Part shown: piece by piece, positions 24,551-32,752 of the stretch
How the letters are laid out: the number at the start of each line of letters is the position of its first letter
Numbering within the stretch: position 1 is the first letter of the stretch
Assembly: GCF_000423085.1 (NCBI RefSeq)
Contig: NZ_AUHH01000034.1
Coordinates: 1 to 46,367, forward strand
From: Granulicoccus phenolivorans DSM 17626 = NBRC 107789 = JCM 15570
GTDB taxonomy: Bacteria > Actinomycetota > Actinomycetes > Propionibacteriales > Propionibacteriaceae
Reading direction: 5' to 3'
DNA length: 46,367 nt
Position numbers and translations under genes: made by a program
Notes under the pieces: generated by a model
Seen by the model: only the letters and a program-made list of their open reading frames with translations
Databases searched by the model: none
What the model was told of the DNA's origin: nothing

Positions 24551-26717
24551 CCGACCCCCGCCTTCCGGGTCGCCGGGTGCGCGCACCCCGGGGACGCAGC
24601 AGCGGCACAGGATTGATCGGCCACAGCAGGGTGCGCCACCAGGAGGCCTCCCGCCGCAACTGCCGGCGGGCGTGGCGAGCCTGGGTCCAGGCGTCGGGCT
24701 CCAGATATCCCGGTGGGGCGAAGGTCGCCGCCTCGGCGGCCCGGGCCACGGCCAACGCCGCCGGACCGACCTGCCGGGCCACCTCGGTGGCCGGCTCGGT
24801 CACCGGCGTGGGACGGCCGGCCAGCCGCATCCCGTCGACCACCTCCTGCCAGGCGCCGACGGCTCCCTGGCGCCGGTGCCGGCCGGTCCGCACGGCCCGG
24901 GCGATCAGCAGCAGGGCCAGCACCGCGAGCACCGCGCCGCCGATCCCGGCCGCGAGCAACCAGGGGTGCTTCACTTCGAGCGGGCGCGGCGGCACCGGTT
25001 GCTGGGAGGGCGCCGCACTGCCCTGCGGGGTCGGCCGGGCAGACGGCGTCGAGGCGCGTCCGGCCTGCCCGGAATTGTTCGAGGTGATCTGCTCGACGTC
25101 GGGGGTCGGGTTGAACGGCACCCAGCCGAACCCCTCGAAGTAGACCTCCGGCCAGGCCAGCGCATCCCGGCCGCGCACGATCCGGACATCGGGCTGGGCC
25201 GGGTCGGCGGTCCCGGGCCCGAACCCCACCACGACCCGGGTCGGCAGCCCGAGGGACCGGGCCAGCACGGCGTAGGCGGTGGCGAACTGTTCGGAACTGC
25301 CGACGCGGCCGCCCCGGGTGGGGTCGTCGAACAGGAAGTGCCGCAGCCGGGCGATCGAGGAGCCGCCCTGGGCGGTGGTGGTGTACGCCCGGTTCGACTT
25401 CAGCGCGGCCTCCAGCAGTTTCGCCGCGGCGTACGCGTCGTCGGCGCCGGCGGTGGCCTGCCGGGCGTACGCCACCATGTCGGCGGGCAGCTCGGGCCCC
25501 GCGGTGAACCGCTCGGAGACTCCGGCCGGCGCCCCGCGCAGCTCGTCGGAATGCGGAACGTCGACCCAGCCGCTGACGGTGTAGGAGACCACTCCGTTGG
25601 GGATCCGCTCGGTCAGCAGCGAACCGGTGTCGGGGTCGATCCGGGCATCGGGGATCGAGATCGTCTCCGGACGCCCCGGTGCCGGGAGCCAGCGCGAGGT
25701 GGTCTGCCAGGTGACCGAGGTGGTGAAGCGGGCCTGGAATCGCCCCGGCGGCAGTTCCGGCTCCCCGGCGGCACCGAGCGCGATGTAGTTACTGGTGGAA
25801 CCGAACGAGACCCCGTCATAGTCGGGCAGCACGACCAGGTGCAGCGGGTAGGAGTCACCGGTGGTCCGCAGCAGTTCGACGTCCCCGAGCCGGCCCCACA
25901 TGGCCAGCATCGGCAGCGGGTTCGGTTCGGTGACCGGCGCCGCGGGCGGGTCGACCAGCGTACGCACGTCGAACGGTTTTCCGAGCGGGACGAAGCCGAG
26001 GGCCAGGGTCAGCAGGCCGATCAGCAGGGCCGCGCCGACCGCGCGTACGCTCGCCCCGATCGACCGGGCCCGGCCGGTGCCGCCCCAGCCGGACCAGTGC
26101 AGGCCGAGCGCGCCGACCAGCAGCAGGCCGATCAGCCCGAACGGGTCCGAGCCGCCGACCACCAGGAGTTCGCCGCCGAGGAACAGCACCAGTCCGCCGA
26201 CCAGCGGGGTCACCGCGTACGCCGGGGCGCGCAGCCGCCAGCCCAGACCGAAGCCGACCAGCCAGCCGAGGATCATCCCGGGAAGCACCAGCAGCGGGGT
26301 GACCGGGGCCGGCACCGGGGAGGTGAGCAGCCGCGGCACCGCATCGGTGACCGCCGCCAGCGGCCCGAGGTCGGCGCCGCGACCGGCGAGCACCAGCGCG
26401 CCGAGGGCGATCAGCACCGCGACCGCCCAGGCCAGGATCACCTGGGTGCCGAGGCGGCGCAGCGCTGCGGCGAAGCCGAGGGCGACCAGACCGGCGGCGG
26501 CGATCAGGACCAGCGCGGTCGACCCCGCCCAGGCCGCCGAGAGCGACCACGCGCCCAGCAGCAGCACCGCGACCGCGATCACGACGCGGCGCACCAGCCC
26601 GGCCCGGGTCAGCGCGGAACGATCCGACTCCGGCGCCACCGGTTCCGCGCGCCCGGGGACCGGAACCGGTCCGGTCCCGGCGGGTGCGGCGGCAGTCGGC
26701 AGGGTCGGCGCGGTCAT
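24540..26717 (-). CDS. Transglutaminase-fold membrane protein (TgpA-like) without catalytic triad
   Basis: 725 aa. The N-terminal ~240 residues contain about seven membrane helices. A long exterior segment holds the transglutaminase-like core (~465-545), and another membrane helix lies at ~585-607 before a cytoplasmic tail. In active relatives the core reads G-x-C-E, H-A-W and D-P-T-P. Here the matching positions are Ser475 (GSSEQFATAYAVLARSLG), Leu520 (ALAWPEVYF) and Asn536 (FNPTPD), so Cys, His and Asp are all replaced. It starts in an ATGA overlap with the DUF58 gene, and this DUF58/MoxR/transglutaminase trio is a recurrent membrane-linked module. The role is more likely binding or scaffolding than catalysis. 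Confidence 0.85.
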   Translation of the reverse strand: MTAPTLPTAAAPAGTGPVPVPGRAEPVAPESDRSALTRAGLVRRVVIAVAVLLLGAWSLSAAWAGSTALVLIAAAGLVALGFAAALRRLGTQVILAWAVAVLIALGALVLAGRGADLGPLAAVTDAVPRLLTSPVPAPVTPLLVLPGMILGWLVGFGLGWRLRAPAYAVTPLVGGLVLFLGGELLVVGGSDPFGLIGLLLVGALGLHWSGWGGTGRARSIGASVRAVGAALLIGLLTLALGFVPLGKPFDVRTLVDPPAAPVTEPNPLPMLAMWGRLGDVELLRTTGDSYPLHLVVLPDYDGVSFGSTSNYIALGAAGEPELPPGRFQARFTTSVTWQTTSRWLPAPGRPETISIPDARIDPDTGSLLTERIPNGVVSYTVSGWVDVPHSDELRGAPAGVSERFTAGPELPADMVAYARQATAGADDAYAAAKLLEAALKSNRAYTTTAQGGSSIARLRHFLFDDPTRGGRVGSSEQFATAYAVLARSLGLPTRVVVGFGPGTADPAQPDVRIVRGRDALAWPEVYFEGFGWVPFNPTPDVEQITSNNSGQAGRASTPSARPTPQGSAAPSQQPVPPRPLEVKHPWLLAAGIGGAVLAVLALLLIARAVRTGRHRRQGAVGAWQEVVDGMRLAGRPTPVTEPATEVARQVGPAALAVARAAEAATFAPPGYLEPDAWTQARHARRQLRREASWWRTLLWPINPVPLLRPRGARTRRPGRRGSVRA

Positions 26718-27856
26718 CGGATCACCGAGTCCCACAGGGCGGCCAGATCGGTGGACCGGGGCCCGCGCAGGACCACCGCGCCGCCGCGGGCGCGGCCGAT
26801 CGCACCGGCCGCGGGGGTGTCTACCAGCAGCACCACCGAGTTGATGCCGCGGTCGGCGATCAGGCTGAGCGAATCCAGGGGTGCTCGGGCGCCACTGATC
26901 ACCGCCACCGAATCCAGCACCCGGCCCAACCGCATCCCGTCGGCGTGCTCGCCGGCCTGCACCTCGGCCAGGGCGGCGAAGAGGGCACCGGCGTCGGCGT
27001 CGTGGGCGCCGATCCGTTCGTTGACCTCGACGTCGATCACCCCGGAGACGGTGATCAGGTGCACCGGGCTGCCCTGTCGGACGGCTGCCGCGCACAGGGC
27101 GTTCGCGATTTCCACGGCCTCCTCGAAGTCGGCGTCGGTGGTGCCGTGGTCGCGATAGTGCTCGGCGCGGTCATCGAGCGCGACGGTGAGGTGCGGCTTG
27201 GCGGGGTCGGCGTCGTCGCGGATCATCAGGGTCCCGCTGCGGGCCGAGGTGCCCCAGTGGAGTCGGCGCAGGTCGTCGCCGGGGACGTACTCGTGCAGGC
27301 CGATCAGGTCGGTCCCGCCGCGCTCGACCGATTCGTCGGCACCCACCGCGGAACGGCGTCGGCCCCGGGGCACCCGGTGCACCGGGATGGTCCGCGGCAG
27401 CACCCGGACCTCGTCGATCCCGCCCCGGTCCCGCACATCGATCGCCAGACCGAACAGACCGGTGCGTTCGACCCGGACCGGCCCCAGGGTGACCACCCCG
27501 CGGCGCAGCGTCGGCACCCGGTAGGTGACCGCAGCCCCGTCCAGCGGGACCGCGATCCGACCGCGCCCGACCCGATCGTTGAGCACGGTGCGGGTGATCC
27601 GGGGAACGTCCCCGCTGACCCTCAGTTCCGCGATGCAGTCGGCCTGGCGGGGTACGACGCGCTCATCCACGCTCCGGGTCACCGCCAGCCGCAGCGGACG
27701 CAGGACCAGGCCCAGATCGAGGGCGACCGCCAGCAGCAGTCCGGCCCCGATGCCGAACAGCGAAGAATAGTGCAGCAACAGGGCGGCCAGCACGACGAGC
27801 CCGCCGATGACGGCGACGGCGATGCCGCGCCCGGTGAGTCGGGCGGCCGGGCTCAC
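26714..27856 (-). CDS. DUF58 domain protein
   Basis: 380 aa. Two closely spaced N-terminal hydrophobic segments (~13-50) anchor it to the membrane. The DUF58 signature is clear: GGTDLIGLHEYVPGDDLRRLHW, followed by TSARSGTLMIRDDAD, then a von Willebrand A-like C-terminus. DUF58 proteins partner MoxR AAA+ ATPases, probably in assembling or remodelling membrane or surface complexes. The GTG start overlaps the moxR stop by 4 bp and the stop overlaps the next start by 4 bp, so all three genes are translationally coupled. Confidence 0.93.
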   Translation of the reverse strand: MSPAARLTGRGIAVAVIGGLVVLAALLLHYSSLFGIGAGLLLAVALDLGLVLRPLRLAVTRSVDERVVPRQADCIAELRVSGDVPRITRTVLNDRVGRGRIAVPLDGAAVTYRVPTLRRGVVTLGPVRVERTGLFGLAIDVRDRGGIDEVRVLPRTIPVHRVPRGRRRSAVGADESVERGGTDLIGLHEYVPGDDLRRLHWGTSARSGTLMIRDDADPAKPHLTVALDDRAEHYRDHGTTDADFEEAVEIANALCAAAVRQGSPVHLITVSGVIDVEVNERIGAHDADAGALFAALAEVQAGEHADGMRLGRVLDSVAVISGARAPLDSLSLIADRGINSVVLLVDTPAAGAIGRARGGAVVLRGPRSTDLAALWDSVIR

Positions 27857-28827
27857 TGCTGTCCCGGTTGGGGCACCTCGACCGTGGCCAGGATGTCGGT
27901 GATGATCGAGGTGCCGGTCTCGCCGGCCATTTCCGCCTCGCGCTGGAGGATGATGCGGTGCGCCAGGACCGGGCCGGCCAGCACCTGCACATCACCGGGA
28001 ACGACGAAGTTGCGACCCTGCGAGGCGGCGTACACCTGGGCGCAGCGGACCAGGGCGCGCAGCCCGCGGGTACTGGCCCCCAGCCGGAGTCGGGGATCGT
28101 TGCGGGACCGCTCCCCCAGCGCCCGGATGTAGCCCAGCAGCGGGTCGGCGATGTGCAGGTGGGTCAGGGCGCGGCTGATCGCGGCGACCTGCTCCGGTGA
28201 GGTGACCGGCTCGATCAGGTCGCTGCGCCCGGCCCGCGAGCCCGGACGCAGAATGTCGAGTTCGCGTTCGGCATCGGGGTAGCCGAGCGATACCCGGATC
28301 AGGAAGCGGTCCAACTGGGCCTCGGGCAGCCGGTAGGTGCCGTCGAGGTCGATCGGGTTCTGGGTCGCGATGACCAGGAAGGGGTCGGGCACGTAGTGTC
28401 CGACGCCGTCGACGGTGACGGTCCGTTCGGCCATGACCTCCAGCAGGGCGGACTGGGTCTTGGCGGCGGCCCGGTTGATCTCATCGGCCAGCAGGATGTT
28501 GCAGAACACCGGCCCCTCCCGGAAGCGGACCTGACCGTCGCCGGGATTGAACACGGTGGTGCCGGTGACATCGGCCGGCAGCAGATCGGGCGTGAACTGG
28601 ATCCGGCTGAAGGCGCCGCCGAACCCCTGCCCGATCGCCCGGGCCAGCGTGGTCTTCCCGGTGCCCGGGACATCCTCCAGCAGCACGTGGCCCTGCGCGA
28701 ACAGGGCCACCAGGACCAGGTCGATGACGTCCCGCTTGCCGTGGACCACGCCCTCCACCGCATCCCCGAGCCGGGAATGGACCGTGCGGAAATCGGTGAT
28801 TGCCTGGGCCGGGGCAATTGTCGTCAT
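27853..28827 (-). CDS. MoxR-family AAA+ ATPase
   Basis: 324 aa. Walker A is VPGTGKTT (residues 53-60), Walker B ILLADE (111-116). The sensor region is ATQNPIDLDGTYRLPEAQLD and the C-terminal lid contains the expected SxRALxA-like helix (STRGLRALVRCAQVYA). MoxR ATPases act as chaperones for metal insertion or complex assembly alongside DUF58/VWA proteins. It lies 88 bp after the large surface-protein gene and is the first of the three overlapping genes. Confidence 0.95.
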   Translation of the reverse strand: MTTIAPAQAITDFRTVHSRLGDAVEGVVHGKRDVIDLVLVALFAQGHVLLEDVPGTGKTTLARAIGQGFGGAFSRIQFTPDLLPADVTGTTVFNPGDGQVRFREGPVFCNILLADEINRAAAKTQSALLEVMAERTVTVDGVGHYVPDPFLVIATQNPIDLDGTYRLPEAQLDRFLIRVSLGYPDAERELDILRPGSRAGRSDLIEPVTSPEQVAAISRALTHLHIADPLLGYIRALGERSRNDPRLRLGASTRGLRALVRCAQVYAASQGRNFVVPGDVQVLAGPVLAHRIILQREAEMAGETGTSIITDILATVEVPQPGQQ

Positions 28828-28915
28828 CGGATGCCTCTCCTGGGTGCGACCTGTCGGGTGCGGCGGGTGTTCAGGGTCTTTCTACCGACCGCGCCGGGGC
28901 CGAACCAAACTCGCC

Positions 28916-31627
28916 TCACGCCTTGATGTAGTACTCCGTCGACAGCGCCGACTCCTGCGTGCCGATCACGGCGCGGACGGCCACGAACACCCCGCCCTTG
29001 ACATCGCCACAGTTGATCTTGGTGCTGCGGGCGCTCCCGGATACCTGGATCGTGGTGGTGTTGTTGCAGTACACGATGAATTGGTCCGGGTTGGCCGAGC
29101 CGGGGTAGGACCAGGTCAGCTGGACCGAGGTCCCGCTGATCGCCTGTCCGCCGGTCACCGTGGGTGTCTGCGGCGTACGCGGGGCGGTGGTGGTCGGCTT
29201 GGCCGTGGTGGGCTTCGGCGTGGTCGGCTGGGCCGTTGTGGGCTTCGGCGTGGTCGGCTTGGCCGTGGTCGGGGTGGGCGTCGGAGCCTGCAGGGTGACG
29301 GTGGTGGACGCCGAGGCGCTCTGGGTTCCCTGCTTGGCGGTGACGGTGACGTCCTGGGTGCCGTACGCGACGTTGGTCAGGGTCGCCGCCCGGGTCGCCG
29401 CGGCGACACTCACCGACTTCCCGCCGACGCTGACCTGGTAGGAGTCGGCGCCGCCGTGCTGCCAGGTCACGGTGACGCTGGTGCCCCGGGCCGTGGCGGA
29501 CACCCCGGTCGGCGCAGCCAGCTTCGGTGCCGCACTGGTGGTCGACGGCTTCGCCGTGGTCGGGGCCTGGGTGGTCGGGGCCGCGGTGGTCGGCGCCTTC
29601 GTGGTCGGGGCCGCGGTCGTCGGCGGCTTCGTCGTCGGAGCTGCGGTGCTCGGCGCCTGCGTCGTCGGGGCCGCGGTGCTCGGGGCCTGCGTCGTCGGGG
29701 CCGCGGTGCTCGGGGCCTGCGTGGTCGGGGGCGCGGTGGTGGGCGCCGGCCCGGTGGGGGCCGAGCCGCTCGGGGCACCGCCGTCGGTGGGTACGCCGCT
29801 GGGCGCCGGAACGCCGCTGGGCTGACCACCGGTCGGCCCCGGAACAGGGACGGAGGGAGCGGGCTGCGCGCCGGAGGGATCGGTTCCGGGGAGGGTCGGC
29901 TGCCCCTCGGCCGGCGGCCCGGGCTGCTCGGGGGCACCCGATCCGGCGGGCGGCTGGGGCCACTGCGACGGTGCCTGCTCGGTCGACGGGACCTCGGGCA
30001 GGGTCGGTTCGACCGGAGGCAGCGGCTGCTGCTGGCCGGCCTCGGGCTGGCCCTGCTGACCCCGGCCGTTGCCGTTGTTGCCGTTGCCGTTGTTCCCGCT
30101 GTTGCCATTGCCGTTATTGCCGTTGCCATTGCCGTTATTGCCGTTGCCGCCCTGCTCACCCTGACCGGGGTCGCTGGGCTGTTCGGTCGGCAGCACCTCG
30201 GGGAGCACCGGCCGATTGCGCTGGCGCTCCTCCCAGCTGCGCGGCTGCGGGGACTCCCAGGCCTGCCCGGCAGGCCGCTCGAGACTGGGGGCCGGCTGCG
30301 GGTTGACCTCACCGGAGGCGCGTCCCTGCTGGCCCTGGACCACTTCATTGCGCTGGTCGACCCGGTCGGGCTGCGGGATCGCATTTCCGGATCCGCTGCG
30401 TTCCCCGTTGTTCAGGGACTGGTTGTCGAGCAGATCGTTCTGGGCCTGCTCCTGCGCCCCGGGGACGTCGACCACGGGGGCGTCGGCGCCGCCCTGGCGC
30501 CCGGACGCGGCCCCGCTCGGGCGGCGGTCGAAGGTCTTCGAACGGCCGTCGCGGTCGATCTCGATGCCTTGCTCGGCGCCCGGCGTGTTCAGAATGAGTC
30601 GACCCTCGTCGACGATCGCTTCCGGCTTGGCGCCGTGCGGGGTGGCAATCTCCGGCCCCCCGGGGTTGCCGTCGGGATCGAGCCGGATCACCTTGTCCGA
30701 GCCCTCGCAGACCACGTACACGGTGCCGTTGAACGAGACCGGCTGGGTCGGGCGCGGGCAGCCGAGGGCGGTGGTGTTGACCTGCCGGACCTCGCCCTTG
30801 GTGACGATCACCACGGTGCCCCGGTCGGGCAGCGCCGCGGGAATCAGGTCCGGGGTCGCGATCTTGCCCGGATCCAGGCCGATCAACTGGTTGCTCTGCT
30901 GGTAGGTGTCCTGACCGGTACCCACGGTGGCGATCACGCCGGCCTTCGGCCCGAAGACGGTCACGCCCTTGTCGTGCGGGGTCAGCACGGCGTCCTCGGC
31001 GACCCCTTCCACGGTGTGCGAGGAGCGCTCGGCGAGCCGACCCGAGCCGGCGTCCTCCCATTCGATCGCCTTGACCCGGCCGTCCCCGAGGGCTGCCCAG
31101 ACGGTGCCGGACTCGTCGGCGACGGCGTCGATCAGCGCGGCCCCGCCGGAGTTGCTCACCGTCCACGGGGTGCCGAGGTCGGTCGCGGTGACCGGATCGA
31201 TCCGGGTGATGGTCCCGGCGGCGGCGTCGGCCACATACATCCGCCCCTTGCCCATCAGCACCTTGGCCTCGGCGCCGGTCCGCTGTCCGCCCACGGTCAG
31301 TGTGCGCAGGTCGAAGGTGGTGATTTCCCCGGTCTTCTTGTTCTTCAGCGCCAGCATGCCGTTGTGCTGGACCACGACCACATCGGCGCCCGGCTCGGCG
31401 ACGCGTACGGACTGCTCCACGATGCCGGTGCTCGGGTTGTACTGGAGGATCTCCCCGGAGTTGCGATCACCCAGCCAGGTCACGCCGTCGGTGACCCCGA
31501 TCGCGGTGCTGGCCACGCCCGAACCGACCATCACGCCGGTCAGGCCCAGGGCGATCGCCGACATTGCCGACGCGTTCGCCAGTGCCTTGCGTGGCCGCAG
31601 CCTCGGCTTCCGCTTTGCACTCGTCAC
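28916..31627 (-). CDS. Surface-anchored propeller, low-complexity and FN3 protein
   Basis: 903 aa with a GTG start preceded by GAGGAGGG. A basic N-terminus and one hydrophobic helix (~22-44) suggest a signal anchor. Residues ~48-360 have repeated four-strand blades (GVTWLGDRNSGEILQYNPST, GRMYVADAAAGTITRIDP, GTVWAALGDGRVKAIEW) typical of a beta-propeller. A Gln/Pro linker, an Asn-Gly run (~492-522), a Thr/Pro/Ala-rich stretch with APTTQAPST repeats (~622-700), an FN3 domain (~702-779), a second Thr/Pro stretch and a last FN3-like domain with two cysteines (~822-903) follow. The final domain resembles the kinase's exterior domain. It is probably the main outside component of the locus; the ligand is unknown. 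Confidence 0.8.
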   Translation of the reverse strand: MTSAKRKPRLRPRKALANASAMSAIALGLTGVMVGSGVASTAIGVTDGVTWLGDRNSGEILQYNPSTGIVEQSVRVAEPGADVVVVQHNGMLALKNKKTGEITTFDLRTLTVGGQRTGAEAKVLMGKGRMYVADAAAGTITRIDPVTATDLGTPWTVSNSGGAALIDAVADESGTVWAALGDGRVKAIEWEDAGSGRLAERSSHTVEGVAEDAVLTPHDKGVTVFGPKAGVIATVGTGQDTYQQSNQLIGLDPGKIATPDLIPAALPDRGTVVIVTKGEVRQVNTTALGCPRPTQPVSFNGTVYVVCEGSDKVIRLDPDGNPGGPEIATPHGAKPEAIVDEGRLILNTPGAEQGIEIDRDGRSKTFDRRPSGAASGRQGGADAPVVDVPGAQEQAQNDLLDNQSLNNGERSGSGNAIPQPDRVDQRNEVVQGQQGRASGEVNPQPAPSLERPAGQAWESPQPRSWEERQRNRPVLPEVLPTEQPSDPGQGEQGGNGNNGNGNGNNGNGNSGNNGNGNNGNGRGQQGQPEAGQQQPLPPVEPTLPEVPSTEQAPSQWPQPPAGSGAPEQPGPPAEGQPTLPGTDPSGAQPAPSVPVPGPTGGQPSGVPAPSGVPTDGGAPSGSAPTGPAPTTAPPTTQAPSTAAPTTQAPSTAAPTTQAPSTAAPTTKPPTTAAPTTKAPTTAAPTTQAPTTAKPSTTSAAPKLAAPTGVSATARGTSVTVTWQHGGADSYQVSVGGKSVSVAAATRAATLTNVAYGTQDVTVTAKQGTQSASASTTVTLQAPTPTPTTAKPTTPKPTTAQPTTPKPTTAKPTTTAPRTPQTPTVTGGQAISGTSVQLTWSYPGSANPDQFIVYCNNTTTIQVSGSARSTKINCGDVKGGVFVAVRAVIGTQESALSTEYYIKA

Positions 31628-31802
31628 CGCTGTCCCTCCTCGGACCTCACCTGGGCGTACGCGATCACGTCAGCAACCGATCGCAAATCAGTGTTTATCT
31701 TGTCTCATCCGGGCCGAGCGACCCAATCGGGGAATCCGGAAGCTTCCGCCGGCGCGGCGTCATTCACCGAACGTTCATCCGGGTGACGGTTTCCGGCCAC
31801 CT

Positions 31803-32624
31803 CTACTGCTGGGTGCGGGCATTGGCGTACACCTGCGCCAGATCCTCCGCGGTCACCAGTCGCACCTCGGCCGCCCGTCGACCGATCGCGAAGCGGACGT
31901 TCTGGACCCGCCGGGATCCGGCACCGACGGCAAAGGGGTCTTCCCGCGGCCCGAAGGCGATCCCGGAGATGATCCGGATCGAGTCGTCGACCCGCTGCGG
32001 CCGATCCAGGTTCCAGGCGTACCCGTGCCAGCCGAGGACCCGTTCGTAGATCTCCCGGTTGGACGGGGGCCGGGGGTAGGAGTCGTCGCCGACCAGCCAG
32101 GGCTCGGCCAGGGCGAGCGCGACGAACCATTCCTTGGTGCCCCGGCCGAGGTTCGGCGCCGGCGCGGTGAGGTCCTCCGAGCCCTCCACCTGGGGGCTCT
32201 CGTGGGGCTGGGTCTCGGCCGCCTCGACATTGACCTCGATCAGCAGGTCGTCGTACTGGTCACCGACGCCCTGACGACCGCGCAACACCCCGACGGTGTT
32301 CTCCCCCTCATCCAGCAGGGCGGCCATCCCTTTGACCAGGGTGACCCGGCGGGCACCGCCCGGGGCCTCGAACAGGCTGGAGAGCTGGGCCTCGGTGGAA
32401 CCGTGCCAGCGCAGCCGGACGATGTCCTCCCCGACGACCAGTTCCCCGAGAATCCGGGAGGTGTGCGGGGTCGACTGCGGCAGTGCCAGCGTGGTCACCT
32501 GCAGCGTCGAACTCGCCTCCTCCTCCGGCAGTGTGGCATGCGGGGCGCGCCCGAAGACCAGGGTCTCCTGGGACCCGAGGACGACAGTCGGCATGCCGGC
32601 GGTACGCAGTTCCACCCGAAGCAC
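31803..32624 (-). CDS. FHA-like domain protein with C-terminal helical domain
   Basis: 273 aa from a GTG at 32624, with GGAAGGAG 5 nt upstream; the frame stays open to 32759 but lacks another good site. The N-terminal ~110 residues follow an FHA pattern: VFGRAPHA, then QSTPHTSRILGELVV, then LEGENTV-like DEGENTVGV. FHA domains read phosphothreonine. The C-terminal part (~165-260; EWFVALALAEPWL, PPSNREIYERVLGW, RVDDSIRIIS) looks like a winged-helix or helical module. It is the furthest upstream minus-strand gene of the kinase/MoxR locus, 176 bp before the surface-protein gene, and is the obvious partner of the kinase at 22883. Confidence 0.75.
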   Translation of the reverse strand: MLRVELRTAGMPTVVLGSQETLVFGRAPHATLPEEEASSTLQVTTLALPQSTPHTSRILGELVVGEDIVRLRWHGSTEAQLSSLFEAPGGARRVTLVKGMAALLDEGENTVGVLRGRQGVGDQYDDLLIEVNVEAAETQPHESPQVEGSEDLTAPAPNLGRGTKEWFVALALAEPWLVGDDSYPRPPSNREIYERVLGWHGYAWNLDRPQRVDDSIRIISGIAFGPREDPFAVGAGSRRVQNVRFAIGRRAAEVRLVTAEDLAQVYANARTQQ

Positions 32625-32688
32625 TGTTGCTCCTTCCCTAGCTGAGGCAGAGCTTAAAGGGCTGTGGGGTCGCCCGGGCAGCGGGTTG

Positions 32689-32706
32689 GGTGAACCGAAA
32701 TTCACC
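32689..32706. promoter_or_regulatory. Palindrome in the divergent FHA/acyl-CoA synthetase region
   Basis: GGTGAA-CCGAAA-TTCACC is a perfect 6-bp inverted repeat with a 6-bp spacer, between the starts at 32624 and 32753. Its symmetry and place fit a repressor operator; no cognate regulator is encoded nearby. Confidence 0.5.
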
Positions 32707-32740
32707 TCGCTACCCTCTAGTAACTTGAGTGACTTTTTAT

Positions 32741-32746
32741 TAGGCT
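32741..32746 (+). promoter_or_regulatory. -10 box suggesting a leaderless acyl-CoA synthetase mRNA
   Basis: TAGGCT ends 6 nt before the ATG at 32753, the same spacing as the promoter before 8736. There is no Shine-Dalgarno sequence. The -35 region is not recognisable. Confidence 0.4.
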
Positions 32747-32752
32747 GCCCGC

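Noticed and set aside
28547-31786. 1079-codon plus-strand frame opposite the surface-protein gene
   Set aside because: Gly/Arg-rich shadow of the Pro/Thr-rich minus-strand protein.
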